DNA of 64,000 nt, taken from contig OZ038465.1 in NCBI GenBank assembly GCA_964036295.1, positions 11,072,167 through 11,136,166 of the forward strand, given 5' to 3'. Below the pieces are notes generated by a model. The model was not told where the DNA came from, did not search any database, and saw only the letters and a program-made list of their open reading frames with translations. This DNA comes from Plumapathes pennacea. Lineage: Eukaryota > Cnidaria > Anthozoa > Antipatharia > Myriopathidae. Made by a program: the position numbers and the translations under genes. Shown one piece after another: positions 57,201 through 64,000 of this stretch. Each line of letters starts with the position of its first letter. The first letter of the stretch is position 1.

Positions 57201-58373
57201 AGTTGAAGCCCTACAACGTCTGTACGAGGTAGTGTTTGTGTGAGTCTTTGAAAACAGACTGTTTTCCGCTTGTTTCTTTTGCGAGACTGAAAAATACAAA
57301 AAATGACTTCCTTGTCGTCACAGGATTTGTCCAGCTGAAATTTATCAGTTATCGTTGTATTAACAAGAAGACCAATCTTTTGTGATTTCTAATTGCGCGG
57401 TCACCATCGAGGCAGCATATGACGCGTCACAGAAGTCGTTTGTTGGCTCAGCCTTCGCAGACGATGTATTTCGGCCTAACAAAGCAGCAGGCGGAAGATC
57501 CGTCTGTTTCTGCAAGCCAATTATACCAAAGTAAAATTGAAAGAAGGAAAGAGACAGTTACAGGTGTTTATGTTAAATGTTCACGACTAAAAACAACTAA
57601 GGACGCATTGACACTACGTGCATGGACACGTTGACCAAATCTTGGCATGAGAACTTGGCACGACAAGCCATGTTCACAGTGGTGCCGCACCCGGACCCCG
57701 GGCCCCGGGGGGGGGGGGGGGGGGGCGGTACTCCCTATGATCGGCTATACGGGGAGGCTCCGCCCGAAAGGGGTGTATTTTTACGATCGAGGTATAAAAA
57801 AGGGTATAGGAAAATGACGTTTTTTTTAGTTATTTTAAAGGGTCAATAAAAAGGGTGGAGTGAGGAAATAATTTTGGTATTTTTAAAAGGGTACGAAAAA
57901 CGCCAGGAAAAACCGGGGAAAAAAACGGCGGAAGACCGAAAACTCCGCCTTGTTAAAAGAGGGAAGCACCCCGCCGTGGAATCGTCTGCCGGACGCATCA
58001 AAAGTATAAAAAAGGGGTGCATTTGTACTGGAGGTATATAAAAGGGTCCCGATTTTGCCCCCAGGATGGCATTTTAAAGGGTAAGGGGTTGACAGTCCGG
58101 GCGGAGCCTCCCCGTACAAAAGTCCTTTGAGTACCCCCCCCCCCCCCTCCCCCCGGGACCCGGGCACAAACTGTAGGACAGACAAATATGTCGTCCCTGG
58201 GCTGAACAAAGGCCATTGTTCATGTGAATGTTTCTTTCGGCAGATACGGAGATGTCGTGCCCTACACAGTCTTGGGAAAGATTATTGGAGGATTGTGTGG
58301 CATCTGCGGTGTGGTTATTATGTCCTTGCCCATTCCCATCATGCAAGACAAGAAGGTTATGGTGGAGGTGTAA
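54270..58373 (+). CDS. Voltage-gated K+ channel subunit KvC, Shal (Kv4)-like, long T1-S1 linker, 455 aa
   Basis: Exons are 54270-55507 and 58244-58373; the intron again splits the first Gly codon of GYGD (413-416). T1 (about 17-108) starts RIVINVSGQRFETH and ends with H80-x5-C86-x20-C107C108. Unlike KvA and KvB the T1-S1 linker (109-230) is about 65 residues longer, rich in Arg, Asn and Ser, and lacks hydrophobic segments. S1 232-254, S2 268-290, S3 302-324. S4 (330-346) reads LVAFRVLRVFRVMKLSR. The pore region is TCVSMMTTGYGD. S6 ends SLPIPIMQDKK and the protein stops eleven residues after the PIP motif, so it has almost no cytoplasmic tail. The ATG at 54270 gives a 17-residue N-terminus. 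It may be an electrically silent or modifier subunit. Confidence 0.92.
55508..56309. other. First part of the KvC intron
   Basis: No exon-like or repeat signal recognised. Confidence 0.35.
56310..56720. repeat. Tandem duplication (~212 bp) with ACGGTAAAGCAAGCGCAAG-type element
   Basis: A block from TTACCTTGAACCGGTCGCTT to TCACAGTAAAATATGAAGAG occurs twice, starting about 56392 and 56604, with scattered mismatches. Each copy is preceded by an inverted GCGCAAGAGAATGGGAACG / CCATTCTCCTGCGCTTGC unit related to the MITE at 36313-36473. Confidence 0.7.
57689..58168. mobile_element. G/C-tract inverted-repeat element next to KvC exon 2
   Basis: The left end GGACCCCGGGCCCC then G19 and GCGGTACTC...ACGGGGAGGCTCCGCCCG is mirrored at the right (CGGGCGGAGCCTCCCCGTAC ... 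GAGTACC-C14-T-C...CCCGGGACCCGGGC). Terminal repeats are about 100 bp. The right end is only 75 bp from the KvC exon 2 acceptor. Confidence 0.8.

Positions 58374-64000
<5,627 letters not shown>

Overview
The window reads as nuclear DNA of an anthozoan cnidarian, most probably a stony coral. It has AT-rich non-coding sequence, genes with compact GT-AG introns, metazoan gene families, and many short inverted-repeat elements, C- or G-tract elements and tRNA-derived SINE remnants of the kind I recall from coral assemblies. No species can be named from sequence alone.

Layout. At 530-2584 (minus) are four exons of an ADP-ribosylglycohydrolase that continues off the left edge. At 3918-5982 (minus) is a small three-exon gene for a stand-alone ubiquitin-binding ZnF-UBP domain of HDAC6 type. 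It shares a roughly 530-bp bidirectional promoter with APEX2 (AP endonuclease 2, 6516-9830, plus, five exons). Tail to tail with APEX2 is a three-exon gene for a 79-residue secreted cysteine-rich peptide (10022-11322, minus), whose exons are too short to appear as long ORFs. A Rab43/Rab19-type GTPase (14561-17229, plus, three exons) converges on DDX20/Gemin3 (18162-25126, minus, twelve exons). All exon boundaries stated for these genes except the first exon of the ADP-ribosylglycohydrolase keep frame across GT-AG junctions.

From 25.2 kb to the right end the window is gene-poor, apart from three voltage-gated potassium channel genes in tandem on the plus strand: KvA 32388-34477, KvB 48108-51557, KvC 54270-58373. 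Each has one coding intron that splits the first glycine codon of the GYG selectivity filter. Each has the HX5CX20CC zinc motif in T1 and S1-S6. All three replace the usual PVPVIVSNF S6 end with PIPI-x-Q and have short C-termini. They look like a local expansion of divergent Shal (Kv4)-like subunits, possibly modifiers.

The rest is mainly introns and intergenic DNA with MITE-like elements, microsatellites, two LINE reverse-transcriptase relics, SINE remnants and a probable decayed GPCR. Best leads are the new secreted cysteine-rich peptide, the Kv cluster, and the ZnF-UBP gene beside an ADP-ribosylglycohydrolase. I saw no CRISPR array, rRNA or intact tRNA gene.
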